The notes beneath the pieces were generated by a model that ran no database searches, had not been told where the DNA came from, and was given only the letters and a program-made list of their open reading frames with translations. The translations under genes and the position numbers were made by a program. Shown in pieces: positions 30,571-43,385 of a stretch of 64,000 nt of DNA. The stretch is from Aricia agestis. Its lineage: Eukaryota > Arthropoda > Insecta > Lepidoptera > Lycaenidae. The DNA is taken from assembly GCF_905147365.1 (NCBI RefSeq), contig NC_056413.1, positions 2,744,501 through 2,808,500 on the forward strand. The letters run 5' to 3'. Position 1 is the stretch's first letter. Every line of letters begins with the position of its first letter.

Positions 30571-31027
30571 AAAAATCGGCCAAGTGCGAGTCGGACTCGC
30601 GCACGAAGGGATCCGTACCGGTATAGAGTGAAAGTAGACAAAAAATTGTGTTTTTTGTATGGGAGCCCCCCTTAAATATTTACTTTATTTTAATTTTATA
30701 AGTACAAATACAATTAAGGATTTTGTGAAAATGTCAAGTGCCTAACTGTTACCATTATTGATTACGAGCAAAAAAGGCCAAAAAATCACGTTTCTTGTAT
30801 GGGAGCCCCCCTTAAATAATAACTATATTTTATTTTTCGTATTTGTTGTAATAGCGGCAACAGATATACACAATTTGTAAAAATTTCAGAAGTAGCTAGC
30901 TATAGCGGTTCTTGAGTTACAGCCTGGAGACAGACAGACACGGAACGGACGAACGGACAGACGGACAGACATTGAAGTCTAAGTAATAGGATCCCGTTTT
31001 TACCCTTTGGGTACGGAACCCTAAAAA
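30571..31027 (-). repeat. Interspersed repeat family B, near full length
   Basis: Runs from 'aatcggccaagtgcgagtcg' to 'ccctttgggtacggaaccct', with an internal (acggacag)-type stretch. The copy at 38508-38926 is in the opposite orientation; partial copies are at 60-165, 41125-41281 and 61846-61925. Confidence 0.8.
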
Positions 31028-31219
31028 ACACCGAATTTAAATAGTACTTCGCGATCGGCGATGGGATGAATCGTTAGGATGGCTACAATACATATTATTT
31101 GAAATGTCTTCTTTCCAACAAACAGAAGTATCAAAATCGGTTTTTAATAAGCTATCGGCGAACATACGTAAAAAGCATAAGAAATTATTAATTACACGGT
31201 CGAATTTAGAAACCTTGTA

Positions 31220-31288
31220 ACGTTATTAGCATACGCAAAATTTGCCTAGTAGTGGCTACTAAGCAAATTTTGCGTATGCTAATAACGT
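31220..31288. repeat. Perfect short inverted repeat
   Basis: 'acgttattagcatacgcaaa' and its reverse complement are separated by about 16 bases. Probably a small MITE. Confidence 0.65.
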
Positions 31289-31799
31289 AGAGGTATATAT
31301 AAATTACAATAAAATTAAGCTATTTACATACGCGTTTAGCAATTCAAATGACCTTAAGGTTTAAAATATCCTCTCGAATATAATAACTCTTATCCTTGGA
31401 ATATAATTATCTGGGAGCACGGCAGTGCTCCAGCCAAGCTTTTTAGCAAAGGCACGGCCGTAGCATACTTTTCTCGAAGCGGTTCGCGGCTTTTTCACAC
31501 CCCCTTTATCTTCGATGTTAACAAAGCTAGGAATTTAGAATTTCGGTGACTAGGATCCAATCAGTAGCTGATTATTTCTCTAGTGCTCATTGCCGAGCCA
31601 CTATAACAACTATAAAATAAAGAAAACTATTGATAAATTCACTGAATGTTGATTTAAATTACAAAATAAGTTGAAGGCTTGGCTTGAATGTGATCTGAAA
31701 ACTTTTAACGATAGATATATTGCATTGCTATGCAATAATTTGCTTGGCTCCTTTTTACATTTAATGTTTTGGTGGAATTTGGAAATTTTTATAAAAATA

Positions 31800-32282
31800 C
31801 TAGCTGTCCCGGTGAACTTCGTGTCACTTTAAAACCTTCCCTGGACTTCTACGAATATTTTAAGACTAGACTTTATATTTGACTTTTAAGTACTTATTAT
31901 CACAAATCTTTTGTCTGGGAGTATAGAAAAGTGTTGTTTTTAGACTTTTTCAGGAAATTTAAATTTTGTTTTAGAATTTTTCTCTCCGTAAGAACCATCC
32001 TCGTACTTCAAGGAATATTTAAAAAAAGAATTAGCGAAATCGGTCCAACCGTTCTCGAGTTTTGCGCTTAGCAACACATTCAGCGACTCATTTTTATATT
32101 ATAGACTAACTGTCCCGGCAAACGTTGTTTTGCCATATATATTTTTTTTGGTATGAAAAATAGATGTTGGCCGATTCTCAGACCTACTCAATATGCTCAC
32201 AAAATTTCATGAGAATCGGTCAAGCCGTTTCGGTGGAGTATGGCAACGAAAACTGTGACACGAGAATTTTATATATTAGATG
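31800..32282 (+). repeat. Two adjoining 'tagctgtcccgg' repeats
   Basis: 'actagctgtcccggtgaact' at 31800 and 'actaactgtcccggcaaacg' at 32105 each start a degenerate non-coding repeat. The second ends 'gagaattttatatattagat'. Confidence 0.6.
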
Positions 32283-32435
32283 AATCAGGTGGATAATGAA
32301 TACGAGTACGTACTTAAACTTATATTTCTGATACGTCGAGTATACCGTACCTAGAAAGCTGCTGGTAATCACAATTATTTAGTATTACAGGCGAATTTTC
32401 CTCTCTACACGTTCGCATTGCTTGTACTGGTCCCT

Positions 32436-32617
32436 TAGCCCAGACGTTTTCTTTATCGCTTCTTTATATAATTGCCGATAAAAATTTATGTAATTGATAT
32501 ACCTATTATTAAGCGTTCGATAATAATATGAAGACTTTGACGTTCGACTCGTGTAATCTAAATTCCATACATTTTCTCGGCGACTCTCTAAAGAAGCGAT
32601 AAAGAAAAAGTCTTTGC
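32436..32617. repeat. Imperfect foldback element
   Basis: 'ttttctttatcgcttcttta' near the left and 'taaagaagcgataaagaaaa' near the right are complementary arms. The rest of 32618-33650 holds a small GC-rich hairpin at about 33180-33238 and nothing else recognised. Confidence 0.6.
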
Positions 32618-33652
32618 TAGGGGCTCTGTTCCATCGTTGGCCAAATTTGGCTCAAAATGATTATGTAGCTACATAATAATTTTGAGAAGACGTAATGAAG
32701 TGTATACTTTTGACCTGTATTCGTATTTTTAAAATTGTTAAGGGTCGAAAGCAGTTAAATCGTTGAAGCATCGTTATTCGTTATTTTATGCACTACAGCC
32801 TCCAACGGCTCTTCAGATGGAGATAAAATCTGATATTGAAGTATATTGATAGCTTCTGAAATCTTCATACCTTTCTGCCTATATTGGTCGTAAAGGCTTG
32901 GAAACAAAAGTGTTTATCCTCTTCATAAAACCATAAATTTTGTTAATTGGAATCGGGAACTAAATAATACCTACGCTCATAGTACTTAAAAGACCTCTGT
33001 AAAAAAAGGGATTACTATTTTGCCAACAGAGGAGAGTGATTTAAGCTTCCATTTGTACATTGGTTCAAGCATACACTTTAATTTGCCCATAGCTTATATG
33101 AAATGTATTTATGGTTTTTAAATTACGCGACAAAAACCATTTTGTCACTTACGCCCTTTCCATTTTTTGCTGTTCCTTTGCTTGTTTTCCATGAGAGGCC
33201 GCGCCGCGCCGGGACGGCCTCTCATAGAAAACAAGCAAAATATAGCAATCTAAAACATATCCAACACGGTTTTTTACTTTAACGCGGCGTCAACAAAAGA
33301 TACCATGAAGCGTGCCGCGTGATGAAATTAGTCAACAGAACATGCGTCTGTTTTAGATCTGTCTATCAAATGATCCATATCTAAATATGAAACAAACGGC
33401 GAAACGAACACGTAACCAGACAGGGTCGTGTGATGGTAAGCGATTACCGCCTATGGACTGAGACCTATGGATTAGAGATTACTCCTCTGGTATTGTAATA
33501 AGTATTAAAGTGTTTTGTATGAAACCCATGGGCCATGGGCCATGGCTATCCCACGGTAATTGTACAACTCGTAATATTATGTTGCCCATTAAAGCGTATC
33601 GTTTACGCTTCGCAGCTGGCACTGTTGACATTATGTGGGTTAAACCATAAAG

Positions 33653-33940
33653 TTAATATACCTAGCGGAATAGAGAAACAAAGGCCTGAGCAAGAGAGAT
33701 GTCACTATCAGTAACACTGCGTGGTAAAAAAAAACATGTGAGATACATGACAGCAGCACTCTTTTTTTGACGTCCAGTCGGCACGTGCCGCACGTTGACA
33801 ATTTAATCTCATAGAATTCATGTTCAATCATGCTTGTGTAAGTGTATACGTACACATATTTTCCACACAGATGAAAACCAATTTCGGTTTCGTTTGACAG
33901 CTCGAGATTGTTGCTCTATTCCGCTAGGTACCTATATTAA
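33653..33940. mobile_element. MITE family I with TTAA ends, copy 1
   Basis: Starts TTAATATACCTAGCGGAATA and ends with near-complementary 'attccgctaggtacctatattaa'. Copy 2 at 37059-37190 has the same ends and a shorter centre. Confidence 0.75.
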
Positions 33941-34125
33941 CTCTATGGGATCGATCAATTGCAAATAAACTGGGTGCATGGTCAAATTGGACCCGATGGT
34001 CTCGATAGCAAAAAGTTGTACTTATATTTTTGGGATGATATTGGGATCAGGCATAGCAAGAGCCATTTTTAAGTTTTCTTTTTACTAACCAAAATGAAAA
34101 AAATGTAGAGTCGCTACATTAGCGG

Positions 34126-34288
34126 GCTCCTAGACGATCAATTTTATTGCGCAATATCACGTATTGTACAATTTTATTGAGCGTCTAGGGTAAGTATTGA
34201 ACGCTCCCGCCTTTCAATCTTATTGTCAAATAAATTGTTCAATATTATTAAGTAGTATATAAGTACGTCTAGCTAGGAGCCCGCTTAG
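34126..34288. mobile_element. Foldback element family K
   Basis: Terminal 'agcgggctcctag' and 'ctaggagcccgct' are exact inverted repeats. The interior matches, inverted, the repeat at 690-890. Confidence 0.65.
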
Positions 34289-34624
34289 AGGGCGGGCGGT
34301 TTTGCGCGTTTTTTTTCTGTAAATTTTTGCGCCTGGAATCCAAAGGTCATTTAAATTTGGTACAATGCTAACACTAACACATGTGAAGAGTGAATGCATA
34401 ATGTTAGCCCATTGAGTATTGTTTAATTCATGAGCACATCTGTATTTGTGTTCCGTAGAGAATTCTGTAGGCCAATGTAGAGAATTCTGTGTTACAATCA
34501 TTGTGACCATCATGGTTATTGGTCATCCATCACAGCCAAACGTACAGAAGAACCTTTAGCTCATGATAGTTCCTGAAAGCCGAGTCCCATCATTACTCTC
34601 GAAAGCGGTCTATATACGACCTAA

Positions 34625-34808
34625 CGCCTCCGTGTCTAGTGGTATAGAGCGCGCCGATCTTGACTCGGAGGTCGTGGGTTCGATTCCCCCGTTGGAAACA
34701 TGTTATTTACAAGTGTGGTTAGGTTAGGACGATGCAGGCTGATCACCTGATTGTCCGACAAGTAAGATGATCCATGCGTCGGGTGGTGCACACACACTTG
34801 GGCACTAC
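34625..34808 (+). mobile_element. tRNA-headed SINE, copy 1 (internally deleted)
   Basis: Pol III A-box-like 'tctagtggtatagagc' and B box 'gggttcgattcc' are present, but the 5' and 3' ends cannot pair as a tRNA acceptor stem, so this is a SINE. Compared with 51240-51568 it lacks about 100 bp between 'gatccatgcgtcgg' and 'cacacacttgggcac'. Confidence 0.75.
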
Positions 34809-34809
34809 T

Positions 34810-36199
34810 GTATGGGGAAACTCGTGACGCTCGGGCCCTTGCCCATACAAAAGTGAAAATATTTTTCGTCTTTCAGAGCTGCTACTTTCACAGTGAACTT
34901 TCTACAAGGAACATGTACACAGTCTATCACTTATTATCACTTATTTTTGTTACATCCTGTAGAAATGGGAATAAGTGCATAAAACCTGCTTAGTGCTTGT
35001 GTAACAAAACTAAGAAATAATACTTTAGGTTGTGTTACATGTAATATGTGTTCCTTGTAGAGAGTTCACTGTGAAAGTAGCGGCGCTGAAAAACCAATTT
35101 TTTTTCATTTTTGTATGGGCAAACGCCCCTGCATCATGAGTTTCTACTTTCGACATACAAAAGTGAAAAAAAATTTGGTCTCTCAGCGCTGCTACTTTTA
35201 CAGTGAACTCTCTATAAGGAACACATACACACCCTAAAGTATTATCACTTAGTTTTGTTACACCTTGTAGAGTACTGCAGAACATGAATTTCCACCAAAA
35301 ACCGTAGATTCAATAACAAATGACATGAAATGAACAGACATTAGAATCACAACGATGAATGTTTAACACGCTTATTATTTTACGAGATGATTGACAAGAC
35401 TGAACAATAAGTAATGTTTAACTGGCCATTGTTAATTATACACAGTTAATTTAGTTTGTGGTTAGTTGAGAATTAGCGCGTGGTAAGTCGCCGACATGGT
35501 GCCTTACTCCGTACTCGCTGTTGTACAAAAGCTAAGTTGGTGTGGTTGGTACAAAATACAAATAATCATGTAATTTGTTTGACAAATAAAAAGAGCACAC
35601 ATGACAGCAGAGGTGTCGGTGAAGTGTGAACCCAGATAATATATTATGTAAGAGGGTGTAACAAAACTAAGTGATAATACTTCAGAGTTCAGGGTGTATA
35701 GAGCGCAGACTGACAATTTTTTTTTTACTTTTGTATGGGGAAACTCGTGACGCTGCACTGGGGCACTTGCCCATACAAAAGAGACAAAAATTATCTTTCT
35801 GCGCTGCTGCTTTCAAAGTGAACTTTCTACAAGGAACACGTACACACCCTAAAGTATTATCACTTAGTTTTGTTACACCCTTGACCCTGCAGTATACCTA
35901 AAGGGTGTAACAAAACTAAGTGATAATACTTTAGGGTGTGTACGTGTCCCTTGTATAGAGTTCACTGTAAAAGTGGCAGCGCTGAAAGAGCAAATATATT
36001 TTTTGTGATTTGTATAGCCAAGCGCCCGCGCCCCAGCGCACAGCGTCAGGTGTTTGCCTATGCAAAATTAAAAAAAAAAGTTTTTAACGCTGATACTTTG
36101 ACAGTGAACTCTACACTCTCTTACACTCTCTTACCTACTCTAACTCTTACCTACCCTAAAATAATATCACTTTGTTACGCGTTTTGTTACACGTTGTAT
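34810..36199. mobile_element. Array of four palindromic Tc1/mariner-type MITEs (family D)
   Basis: Units at about 34810-34963 (half), 34999-35270, 35651-35881 and 35900-36199. Each folds on itself: 'gtaacaaaactaagtgataa...gttcactgtgaaagtagcag' against its reverse complement. Complete ends are TA-CAGGGTGTAACAAAA-like. Further copies are at 38233-38420, 39344-39575 and 63408-63667. Confidence 0.75.
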
Positions 36200-36202
36200 A
36201 AT

Positions 36203-36560
36203 AATAGATACGCCCGTAACTCCGTTTCGCCAGAATTCGTTCATCGCGCGGGAACCGTATATTTTTCCAGGATAAAAAGTATCCTATATCCTTTCCCGAG
36301 ACCCAAAGTGTTTCCACACCTTTCAGGAAAATCTGCGGCTTGGGCGTAAAGAGGTAATAGACAGAAAGACACATTTTCGCATTATGCATATAATAATATA
36401 GTAAACGAGATGAGGCTACGTTGCACGGTGCACCAAAATTCGTTCACCGCACGGAAAAGTATGTCCATACCTTTTAGCAAAATCGGTTTAACGGTTTGGG
36501 CGTGAAAAGGTAACTGACAGACAGGCAGCAAATCAGACTCGCTTTCTTATTTTAAATATC
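36203..36560. repeat. Family A repeats, two adjoining partial copies
   Basis: 'cccgtaactccgtttcgcca', 'cgcgcgggaaccgtatattt' and 'aaatcggtttaacggtttgg' mark two degraded copies. Confidence 0.65.
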
Positions 36561-36700
36561 AAATATGGATACTTATATTAGACCATAGACGATAGACTGA
36601 ATGGTGATAGGTCTGGCAAAGCTAAAGAATTCGTGGGATATTGGTAGTACCTCACCATTCAGGAAATATACAAGCCAAAGTATTATAATATAAAGCATAA

Positions 36701-36885
36701 GGCTGGTTTTATAGTTAAGCGTTTCGCAGCGCCGTTGGAGCGCGCGCGTTCTAAGATGTAACGAACATACGGGCGAACGGCGCTGCTCAAGCGCGCGACT
36801 TAGAAACGCAACTACTACCCCCATACATCTTCGAACGCGCGGCGCTCCAACGGCGCTGCCGAAACGCTTAACTATAAAACCAGCC
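36701..36885. mobile_element. PIF/Harbinger-like MITE with TAA target duplication
   Basis: Arms 'ggctggttttatagttaagc' and the exact reverse complement; TAA on both sides (36698-36700, 36886-36888). The GC-rich centre contains repeated 'gcgcgcg'. Confidence 0.75.
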
Positions 36886-37058
36886 TAACATGTAGCGTGG
36901 GTTTAGGCATTAGGTTCATGGTTATTGCCACAATCTTAAATAAGTTGTTTTCAAGGATTTGAACTGACCCAGGTTAAAAGTTCAATCGATTACCATTAGT
37001 CCACGTTAGTCACGCGAAAAAAAATGTTACTTCACTGCAGCTTATAAGCACCATATAG

Positions 37059-37190
37059 TTAATATACCTAGCGGAATAGAGAAACAAAGGTCTGAACAAG
37101 CGAGATACACATTTTTACACACAGATGTAAACCAATTTCGGTTTAGTTTGACAGCTCGAGATTGTTGCTCTATTCCGCTAGGTATATTAA
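37059..37190. mobile_element. MITE family I with TTAA ends, copy 2
   Basis: Same ends as 33653-33940, with about 155 bp of the centre missing. Confidence 0.75.
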
Positions 37191-38137
37191 CTTTATGATA
37201 AGCACACAACTCAACAACTTTCTTGGTCACTACTGCCTACTGGGTACACCCCAGTGGCGAAGAGTCCATATAACCCGATTCCCGTCGGCTTCCCTTTTGG
37301 AAAATCGAATCTATGGGCCAAATACATTTTTATCTAATAAATATTTTACATACTTACTTAAAAAACTTTAAATTCACTAAACGCCTACAAAATTTTATAT
37401 GCTATAAATTTTTCTCTCACTTGAAATAGTTTGAATTAATAATTAATCGCCTACAAATTTATACCTATAGGCAATGTAATGTGCAGGCCATCTCCGATAG
37501 AAGTCGATAAATTAGCGGGTTATTTCTTCATACAACGATATTTCATAGTAAGCATCTGTCCTTTTCATTCCTGTGAACTGATCGTCATGTTCTGTCTCGT
37601 TCTACCACGCGCCAATATACTCGGAAATAAGCCGATACTCGGCGAGTTATTACGGAGAAAGGTTAATTAGCAACGCACAAGTGCGAGCGAGAAAGATAAA
37701 CTTCATGAAGTAAAATTGTTATGAGTCAAATGGCGGATGAGTGTTTGTAAACAACTTGTTTGTTTTGTGTTTAAATGTCGAATGTTATTTGTTTTAGCGT
37801 TAAGAAGAGTGCAGTCAGAGTAGACAGAATGATAGTGCAGTGTCGCGAATTTAAATCAATTTGTATTGTGATTTGTTAATTTTGACTCGTACAGCTGAGA
37901 CTGTTGTCTGACAGATTATTTGCTGTCGAAGGAAACTTTGTTTTCCAAACTTAGTTTTGAATGACCGTATGTGCCGTCACGCATACAACTTAACTCAGAA
38001 GGCATTTTTCAAGGCATCATTATCAAACTTGAAACTCGAACATTGTTGAACATCAGTGCTGAGCGTTTTGGTAAGTAGATTTTTTACTCCGGCTTCCCTT
38101 CCGAAAATATTCACCCTTCGCCACTGGTACATCCACA

Positions 38138-38500
38138 TTCCATACTAATATTATAAATGCGAACATGTGTCTGTCTGACTGCCTGTTACCTCTTCACGCC
38201 CAAACCGCTGAACCGATTTTGCTGAAATTTGTATACAGAGTGTAACAAAAATAAGTGATAATAGGCTGAGTATGTGTTCCTTGTAGAGAGTTCACTGTGA
38301 AAGTAGCAGCGCTGAAAGACCAAAATTTTATTTCACTTTTATATGGGGAAACTCGTGACGCTCGGGCCCTTGCCCATACAAAAGTGAAAAAATTTTACTT
38401 ATTTTTGTTACACACTGTAGATATCCTTGAAAAATCGGTTACCGCGCGATGATAGGATTTTGATTTTTGGCGCAGCGTAGTTGTGAGCATCATCTAGTTT
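38138..38500 (+). repeat. Family A repeat split by a family D MITE (38233-38420)
   Basis: 'actaatattataaatgcgaa...gctgaaattt' is separated from 'atatccttgaaaaatcgg...gcatcatctag' by the palindromic MITE. The MITE is therefore younger. Confidence 0.75.
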
Positions 38501-38507
38501 TTAGGGT

Positions 38508-38926
38508 TCCGTACCCAAAGGGTGAAAACGGGACCCTATTCATGAGACTTCGATGTCTGTCTGTCCGTCTCCAGGCTGTAACTCAAGAACCGCTACAGCT
38601 AGAGTTCTGAATTTTTTTACAGATTGTGTATTTCTGTTGCCGCTATAACAACAAATACTAAAATAAAATTAAAATTATTATTTAAGGGGGGCTCCCAGTA
38701 TAAGAAACGTGATTTTTTTTTGTCTTTTTTTGCTCGTAAGCAATAATGGCAACAGCTAGACACTTTAAAATTTTACAAAATCCTCAATTATAATTATGAA
38801 TAATAAATTTTAAATAAAATAAATATTTAAGTCCCATACAAAAAACACAATTTTTTGCCTATTTTTGCTCTATAACGGTACGGAACCCTTCGTGCGCGAG
38901 TCCGACTCGCACTTGGCCGATTATTT
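38508..38926 (+). repeat. Interspersed repeat family B, near full length
   Basis: 'ttagggttccgtacccaaag' to 'gactcgcacttggccga', plus orientation. Confidence 0.8.
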
Positions 38927-39343
38927 AATAAAACATTATGGTACTTATGTCGTAACTCGTACATTTTACAAAAGCGCTACCTAACCAAAGTGCGTTACGT
39001 GAACAAATTTTAAAAGAAAGCGGCATACAAAGGATATGAGCGAAAAGCCAATAGACAAATATTACTTTATACGCCAAAAAGGCATCTTAATCATTGTTAT
39101 CTCTCGCTATATTACATTATAACTAGCCGGGTTGAATGACGTATGGCATCTAATAGGTACATGGCGATTTTTAGTCAGCCGTATATTCATTGATCCGACT
39201 TATCGTCGAACCACTGCATTTCAACGCCGGCCGTTTTTGATAACAGCTAGCCGTAACGTAATACGGCGGATTATACAATCCGACTGCGACAAATATAACT
39301 TTCCTAATATTTTGGAATTTACGAATTATCCGACTGCGATATA

Positions 39344-39575
39344 CAGTTTGTAACAAAAACAAGTGATAATACTTTAAGGTGTGTACGTGTTCCTTGTAGA
39401 GAGTTAACTGTGAAAGTAGCAGCTCTGAAAGACGAATTTTTTTTCACTACGAGTTTCCCCATACAAAAGTGAAAAAATTTTTTGGTCTTTCAGCGCTGCT
39501 ACTTTTACAGTTCACAGCTCTACAAGGAACACGTACACACCCTAAAGTATTATCACTTATTTTTGTCACACCCTG
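39344..39575. mobile_element. Tc1/mariner-type MITE, family D, complete copy
   Basis: CAGTTTGTAACAAAAA ... TTTTTGTCACACCCTG flanked by TA on both sides (39342-39343, 39576-39577). Confidence 0.8.
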
Positions 39576-39579
39576 TATA

Positions 39580-41390
39580 TAATATTACACTTAACTTAAG
39601 TACCTAATATTTTGGAATTCACGAATTAAAATAGTAGTGCTAAAATTCGGTAAGTAATCGGTTGGGTAGGTTATATAACTTATAACTGTGCAAAAACGCG
39701 CTCCTTAATTCGAAGTTCAACATAATTAATTTTAATTACTCCATCCACTAGCAGCGCGAAACGAATTCATACACGTAGCTCATACAAATGTATACAAATC
39801 CGCTTTAAGCTGTTGGCAAGCAGCCAAAAGTGATAAAACTAACAGCTCCAGCAAGCCAAATATAGTTTGGCTACGTTGATTTGCACTGACCATGATTTGG
39901 GAATTTGGGATGAGTTAACTTAATGCTCGGGCCTCACCTGCGTAGGGCTTCGTGCGGATCGTGCCATAATTTACCGTTTTAGGGCATTTTCAAAAAAATG
40001 TGTAAAAATGTAAACTAAACATACACTTTTTGACTATCATTTAATTACCAATATGGAGGGCTAGGCTGGAACTTGGGGGGGCTGCACCCCCCCAAACTCC
40101 CCCTCCCTCGTGGAAGTGTTATCGCGTCGTTATTGTTGAGTTTTAATTCTCCTTTTTTTTTAGGAACAAAGTTATAAATTAAAAGTGAAATAATTGTACC
40201 CTAAACTAAACATAAGTACACTTTTTTTGGGAAAAAATTATCCATCTCCTTTAAAATTATTATACTATGCTAACGCGGACTAAGTCGCGGGCAACAGGTA
40301 GTGAAACAGATTACAGAACCAAATAAATTGTTAAACATCCTCATGATCCTCGATCATTTGAGGAGTTGGATAGCCCCAAAATAATGAAATAAAAATAATG
40401 TTAAAAAAACTAAAACCCGACTACTAAAACACGCTCTAAAAAGTACGAAACAAGAAAACAGTTTATAGGGATATGGAAATGTTTAAATTATATATATATA
40501 ATCTTTTGTCGATAAAAACATAAATCAATCAACAATGACAAATTAAAAATTTAAAAAATAGCTCGTGTCAGGAATTTTGGCCGAAAATCAGGAATTTTGT
40601 CAGGACTTTTGAAAGTATTTGGTAACCCTAGGCGCAACGGAGTTGTGGGCGTCACCTAGTGAAGTTATTATTATATACCTATTGATATGTCATATGACGT
40701 ATCGTTGCTATAGTAACATTATAGTATTACAACAGCTGATGGCTATTGATAACAGGAAACGTGCGCGAAGTGATAAGGATTTGCCGATTACAAAATATTA
40801 GGTATTTAATATCCGCCTCAGTGAATAATGTAGGTAGTTAGATCGAACACTACGGGCTACGGCCGATCGTACTCAGAGAGATAAATGATTAATTAATTTT
40901 AATTTAATTAAGGTTTTGACATACAATGGATGTTTAATGTCGAACTTTGCGTTAAATTAAAGATAAATAATCATTTAAATGTCTCTGAGTGCGGATATAC
41001 TTGACGGCTTGACTATACCGATTGCCGAACCTTGACCGGATTGGTGAAAAAGAAAAAGATTTGTAGCAACTGGCACCTGAAATCTGCGATCATATTAAGT
41101 TAAATTTACTTAAAAGTTACAAGGTGGCGGCAACAGAATATATTTTGTGAAAATTTCGGAAGTCTAGCTACTGCTATAGCGGTTCTTGAGTTACAGCCTG
41201 GAGACACACAGACAGACGGACAGACATCGAAGTCTTAGTAATAGGTTTTTGCCCTTTGGGTACCGTACGGAACCCTAAAAACAGCAGCAACGAGACCATA
41301 ACGAGACTGATTTATTTATTTTTTCATTTGAAAGCATATTTTGTGTGAAGCTAGTAAGTATGTAAGTATATTATAAGCTAGTAAGTATGT
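39580..41390. other. Repeat-poor intergenic spacer
   Basis: Only a family B fragment at 41125-41281 ('gcggttcttgagttacagcc') is recognised. No coding signal. Confidence 0.5.
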
Positions 41391-42195
41391 AAGTATAAAA
41401 ATTAGGGAAATTTCTGATGAAGACACGGCAAGACTAGTTTATTTTAGTTATTTTCACAGTAGAATGTCTTATGGTATCCTTTTATGGGGAAACGCTGCCG
41501 ACATCAATACAATTTTTGTGCTGCAGAAGCGAGCTATACGCTTAATTTATAAAATGTCAGCTTTTGAATCTCTGAGAGAAAAGTTTAAAGAAATTGGTAT
41601 TCTAACTGTTGCTTCTCAATACATTTTGGATAATGTATTGTATGTTAGAAAGAATTTAACTAAATTTAAAACTAAAAGTGATAGTCACGGTAGCAACACT
41701 AGAAATAGGCACAAGCTGGAAATACCAGTGATCAGACTTAGCAAAATAAGTAAATCTTTTAAAGGTCAATGTATACGCCTTTACAATAAAATCCCGGAAA
41801 ACGTTCAAAATCTATCAATTAATAAATTTAAAAAAGTAATTAAAGAACGTTTGTGTGCCAAAGCCTACTATACGGTCAAAGATTTCCTAAACGATAGCAC
41901 ATCTTGGGAGTAGGATGGCTGCTTGCAAGGCTGCTTCTACATTTATTATATGTGACTTACAATTGTGTATTCATATTGTATCTAAGATTAAGTTATTTAC
42001 ATTGTAAATTTAATTTTTTTAAAAGACTAATTTTCCACTTTTTTACTAAAAAGTGGCCCCGTGCGAGTTTCTTACGCCGGTTCTTCTCGCCGGGTTAGTT
42101 CCCGAACCGGTGGTAGGCAACATATTGTAGTTCAACATTCTGAAAATATTTGATTCAAATTTATTCAGAAATAAAACAATTTTTATTTTATTTTA
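41390..42195 (+). pseudogene. 5'-truncated LINE with intact C-terminal ORF segment
   Basis: An open frame from before 41401 to the stop at 41913 encodes the C-terminal part of a Jockey-like polymerase ('MSYGILLWGNAADINTIFVL', 'QKRAIRLIYKMSAFESLREK', 'FKEIGILTVASQYI'). No reverse transcriptase catalytic motif remains. The 3' UTR ends in 'gaaataaaacaatttttatt' and a (ttttat)-rich tail near 42195. Intactness of the frame suggests recent truncated insertion. Confidence 0.85.
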
Positions 42196-43385
42196 TTTTT
42201 ATTTATATTTAAGTATTTGTGGTTAAGCTTCAAAAGTCAAAACATAATAATATTATGTACTTACTACCTATTTCATTCAATAGATAAATAATTATGCGTC
42301 TTTATTTTAGCAAAATGTTCGTCTGGGATTTTGTTATTAAATAAGGTTAAAAGTATTTAAAGATAGCGATGATGAGACTTTAACCACTGCAAAAACAGCT
42401 GCCGCGGAAAGTTACTTAAATGTTTGTAAAAAAAACTAAAAATAGTACGCATGTGTTGAACTCACCATGCCGCCAAAATCACAAATAGATACTGCCACAA
42501 GACACAAACACAGTATACACTTTATACAGTAATTCAATACAAAGTTATTAATTACAATTAAAAAAAAATGTTAAGGGCCCGATACACGTCCGTTCATTGC
42601 CCCGGTCCTGCCACACTGAACTCGGCGCCAACCACAGGGCAGATACACAGTACGTAAAAGATTTTTTGCCGGTGATTTGCATGCGGCAATGGAGTTTTAA
42701 TTTTTAGTTAGTCTTAATATTATACTCATATCGTTAAGCCAAATCCTAAGAAAAGGTTAATTATTTTAATCCTAATCTTTCATAACTGATAGGCGATAAT
42801 CAGAGGCGGTGTAAGGCGTCTTTGGTAAGGCGTGTAGGCTACGTGGACGACCGCCCACGGCTTCGCACCTCGCGGTCCCAACTCACAAGGGGCTCGCGCC
42901 CCTTGGTTGGACCACGAGAATTTCTTTTAAAGGTTTTACGAGTTTTGATACTTACTCAAATTGTAAAAAAATAATATAGGTGTTAAGTAAATAAAAGTTT
43001 GAGTATCAAAAAAATTTGCCTCTCAACAAAATCGCAAAATAAATATGTCTTGCCCCGCCACTGGCGATAATCAAGGCGACACAATCAAGATTTGTAAAAC
43101 ACACATGAAAAGTTGTCTTTTAACATTAGCCTTTTAAGCAAAGAATAACATCGAAAGTTGTAATTCAGATAATAATATATATAGAATGGGATTTACAACT
43201 TTCGATTGCGACCGAACATTCATAAATTTATAAGGACAAATTACACGTAATTTTGTGAAACATTAAGGGCGATTGTTAACGACACAACAGTGCAGTCTTA
43301 AGACAGAAAATTACAATACAGAATATTTTTTGTACGTGTTTTTGTATGTGCATAAAGATACTGTATTTTACACAGCAATAATAAT
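42196..43385. other. Intergenic spacer without recognised gene
   Basis: A GC-rich repeat fragment at about 42795-43080 ('gactggcgg'-type ends, 'aaggggctcgcgccccttgg' hairpin) is the only structure noted. Confidence 0.45.

Noticed and set aside
42430..42560. Minus-strand ATG followed by gtgagt with a TATAAA about 60-70 bp upstream, as a distant first exon of the SLC22 gene
   Set aside because: The first coding exon at 27702 has its own start and no clear acceptor upstream, and no other minus-strand exon fits.
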